This document shows positions 4,526-6,169 of a stretch of 6,169 bases of DNA, in pieces. The notes under the pieces were generated by a model. The model made no database searches. It saw nothing but the letters and a program-made list of their open reading frames with translations, and had not been told where the DNA came from. How positions within the stretch are numbered: the first letter of the stretch is position 1; every line of letters starts with the position of its first letter. Made by a program: the position numbers and the translations under genes. The DNA is taken from NCBI GenBank assembly GCA_903853735.1, contig CAINUH010000232.1, forward strand, positions 1 to 6,169, written 5' to 3'. This stretch comes from an uncultured Desulfomonile sp. GTDB lineage: Bacteria; Desulfobacterota; Desulfomonilia; Desulfomonilales; Desulfomonilaceae.

Positions 4526-5941
4526 ATGAACAGGTTTTTCATGTTTTTGTGGGCGCTGGGCTCCCTTACAGTTCTATGCCAGTGGTATGTATTTGTATCG
4601 GTTAGGAAATTTCTTTTTCAGGCCTACGCTCCTGTAACACGATCAGTTGCGTACTCTGTACTGACATTACTGGCGCTGTTGAACTTGATAGGAATAGAAT
4701 TGTCCATGGAATCCCGTTGGTTCGGCGTGGCCGCGGATGTTCAGCGAGTATCAGCCGTCGTATTCTTCTCATATCTTGGACTGATAATTGTTTTGTGCAT
4801 TTCCTTCGTTTTCTTGAAAGCTGTCGATCAAATTGTTCGCGTTGCCCAATTGTTGCCGGGGATAACCAGTAAACTCGCCGGCTCATCCCACGTTGCCGGA
4901 AGTGAGGCAGGCTGCGTAACGGCCTCCAGGTCCACTAAGATCAAAGACCTGCGCAATATCGGTTGTCGGAAAAGTAGTCCGGAAAACGACTTGACGAGCA
5001 CTGGCCGGATACGACCGCTGCCGATCAAGGATTACCAAGGAAACTGTACCAATCCTGTCCCTACATTCTTGTCGCGTCGAACGTTTCTGAAGTGGGGGAC
5101 TGTCACGGGGATAATCACCGGCGCTGGAGTGGTGGGAAAGGGAATAGCGGGCGCTTATCAACGTCCCGTCACAGAACAATTGGAGGTTTTCCACTCTGGC
5201 CTTGCAGGATTGTCTCGTCCTTTGAAGCTGATCCACGTAACCGATTTCCATTTAGGGTTGTTTTATGGAACTCGGGAGTTGGAAGATCTCGTGGAAACGC
5301 TTAATTCCATTGATGGAGATGCGGTCGTACTTACAGGTGATATTTATCACTCACCACTCTCTCAGGTAGAACTATCCACGCCGGTGTTGAAAAAACTTAG
5401 ACCAAGACGTATGGGCAACCTCGCCGTACTCGGTAACCACGATTTTTATGCAGGAGTGAGCAGATCAGTAGCCAGTTTGGAAGGCGCCTCTATCAGGCTG
5501 CTGAGAAACGAGTGGATCACATTCAGGCAAGGGAACGTCAATCTCCACATCGGCGGAATTGACGACCCCGTTGCAAATTGGCTGTGGGGCGAGCAATTCC
5601 CAGCATTTACTTCTTTCATGGAAATGTGCCCCGACTCTCCGGGATTAAAAATCCTTCTCTCTCACAGACCGGCCATTTTCCCTCAAGCCTCCCGTTCAGG
5701 AATTGATCTGGTCCTTTCAGGACACACTCACGGAGGTCAGATAATCGTTCCCGGCATTTCCGAAAGAAAGGGCTACAGCTTGGCCGCAATTGTGTCTCCT
5801 TTTACTCACGGTTGGTACCGAACTGCCACTAGCAGCATGTATCTTAATCGAGGTATCGGTCTCACTTTTGTGCCATGGAGAATAAATTGTCCCCCTGAAA
5901 TTGCTGTGTTACACCTGTCTGGGACAAAGGCGAAGGGTTAG
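4526..5941 (+). CDS. Membrane-anchored metallophosphoesterase with an internal Tat motif (YkuE/YaeI-like)
   Basis: A calcineurin-like metallophosphoesterase of 471 residues; the substrate is not evident. Hydrophobic segments at about 4-25, 41-60 and 75-98 are followed by a polar, K/R-rich linker (about 100-180). Then comes the twin-arginine motif SRRTFLK (183-189) with a hydrophobic stretch (190-210). The catalytic domain carries the di-metal motifs TDFH (239-242), GD (271-272), GNHD (303-306), SH (379-380) and GHTHGGQ (399-405), so all metal ligands appear present. Charge distribution suggests an outside N-terminus, a cytoplasmic linker and, after the fourth segment, a catalytic domain outside the cytoplasm. 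B. subtilis YkuE is a known Tat-exported relative, and E. coli YaeI is another; both lack this long multi-span front end as far as I recall. GAGAGAG lies 8 bases before the ATG. The gene appears to be a single transcription unit. Confidence 0.88.
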   Translation: MNRFFMFLWALGSLTVLCQWYVFVSVRKFLFQAYAPVTRSVAYSVLTLLALLNLIGIELSMESRWFGVAADVQRVSAVVFFSYLGLIIVLCISFVFLKAVDQIVRVAQLLPGITSKLAGSSHVAGSEAGCVTASRSTKIKDLRNIGCRKSSPENDLTSTGRIRPLPIKDYQGNCTNPVPTFLSRRTFLKWGTVTGIITGAGVVGKGIAGAYQRPVTEQLEVFHSGLAGLSRPLKLIHVTDFHLGLFYGTRELEDLVETLNSIDGDAVVLTGDIYHSPLSQVELSTPVLKKLRPRRMGNLAVLGNHDFYAGVSRSVASLEGASIRLLRNEWITFRQGNVNLHIGGIDDPVANWLWGEQFPAFTSFMEMCPDSPGLKILLSHRPAIFPQASRSGIDLVLSGHTHGGQIIVPGISERKGYSLAAIVSPFTHGWYRTATSSMYLNRGIGLTFVPWRINCPPEIAVLHLSGTKAKG

Positions 5942-6084
5942 TTTCCATCGATGCCTCGTTGTATGACCAGTATCTCCGGGATGCTTTATTGAGCTTTTTC
6001 TTCAGTTCTGCATTTGGCTATGACATTTGTTGATCGGTATTGATTCATGGAGGGCAAATCGCTTATGACTATCAGGAGCGTCAG

Positions 6085-6169
6085 ATGGCAGAAGCAAACC
6101 TGGCAGCAAACCGTCACAAAAAACTGATCGAAGGCGGGTGGGAAAGGCGGTTCACGGCTGAAGAGCCAC
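6085..6169 (+). CDS. Start of an unrecognised gene (28 codons, cut by the window edge)
   Basis: AGGAG (6074-6078) lies 6 bases before an ATG that opens a frame running to the window edge. The peptide starts MAEANLAANRHKKLIEGGWE and continues with an RRFTAEEP segment. It is hydrophilic and charged, with no signal peptide, so it is probably cytoplasmic. An earlier ATG at 6065 in another frame stops after 20 codons. The gene begins 143 bases after the metallophosphoesterase stop; I see no clear terminator or promoter in that gap. The frame also continues open upstream of the ATG, so a more 5' start cannot be excluded. I cannot assign a family. Confidence 0.45.
   Translation, partial: MAEANLAANRHKKLIEGGWERRFTAEEP

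Noticed and set aside
4035..6026. CTATGACAT shared at 4039-4047 and 6018-6026 as possible ends of a mobile element
   Set aside because: A 9-base match is expected many times by chance in a window this size. The copies are direct rather than inverted, and the intervening genes are ordinary chromosomal genes.

Overview
The window looks like ordinary bacterial chromosome at roughly 50% GC. Gene content and style (PrmA, MtnA, a type-II-like nicotinate phosphoribosyltransferase, a membrane-anchored metallophosphoesterase with a Tat motif, and a tRNA with encoded CCA) suggest a Gram-negative bacterium. A Desulfobacterota/deltaproteobacterial source such as a Desulfomonile- or Syntrophobacter-like organism is my guess, and it rests on overall resemblance rather than a diagnostic marker.

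Left arm, minus strand (1-1120): the first 221 codons of ribosomal protein L11 methyltransferase (prmA) run off the left edge. Upstream of it, in the same direction and 109 bases away, is a small gene for an exported 115-residue protein of unknown function. An intergenic stretch (1121-1368) holds a promoter firing left into the small gene and a separate extended -10 promoter firing right into mtnA.

Centre, plus strand (1369-4010): a two-gene operon of mtnA (methylthioribose-1-phosphate isomerase, probable TTG start behind a near-perfect Shine-Dalgarno) and nicotinate phosphoribosyltransferase, joined by an ATGA stop/start overlap. The pair links methionine salvage with NAD salvage. Both genes look intact.

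Intergenic island (4011-4525): just after the operon is what appears to be a decayed remnant of an IS3-family insertion sequence, the first ~14 residues of OrfA preceded by a stem-loop. Next comes a minus-strand tRNA-Ala(CGC) with its own promoter and a terminator-like hairpin. The rest is a short AT-rich leader for the next gene.

Right arm, plus strand (4526-6169): a complete 471-residue membrane-anchored metallophosphoesterase with three N-terminal membrane segments, a polar linker, an internal twin-arginine motif with a fourth hydrophobic segment, and then the catalytic domain. After 143 bases another gene appears to start and is cut off after 28 codons; I do not recognise it.

I see no CRISPR array, defence cassette, phage module or clearly novel multi-gene system. 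The most interesting items are the mtnA-nicotinate phosphoribosyltransferase coupling, the internal Tat signal in the phosphoesterase, and the IS relic beside the tRNA.
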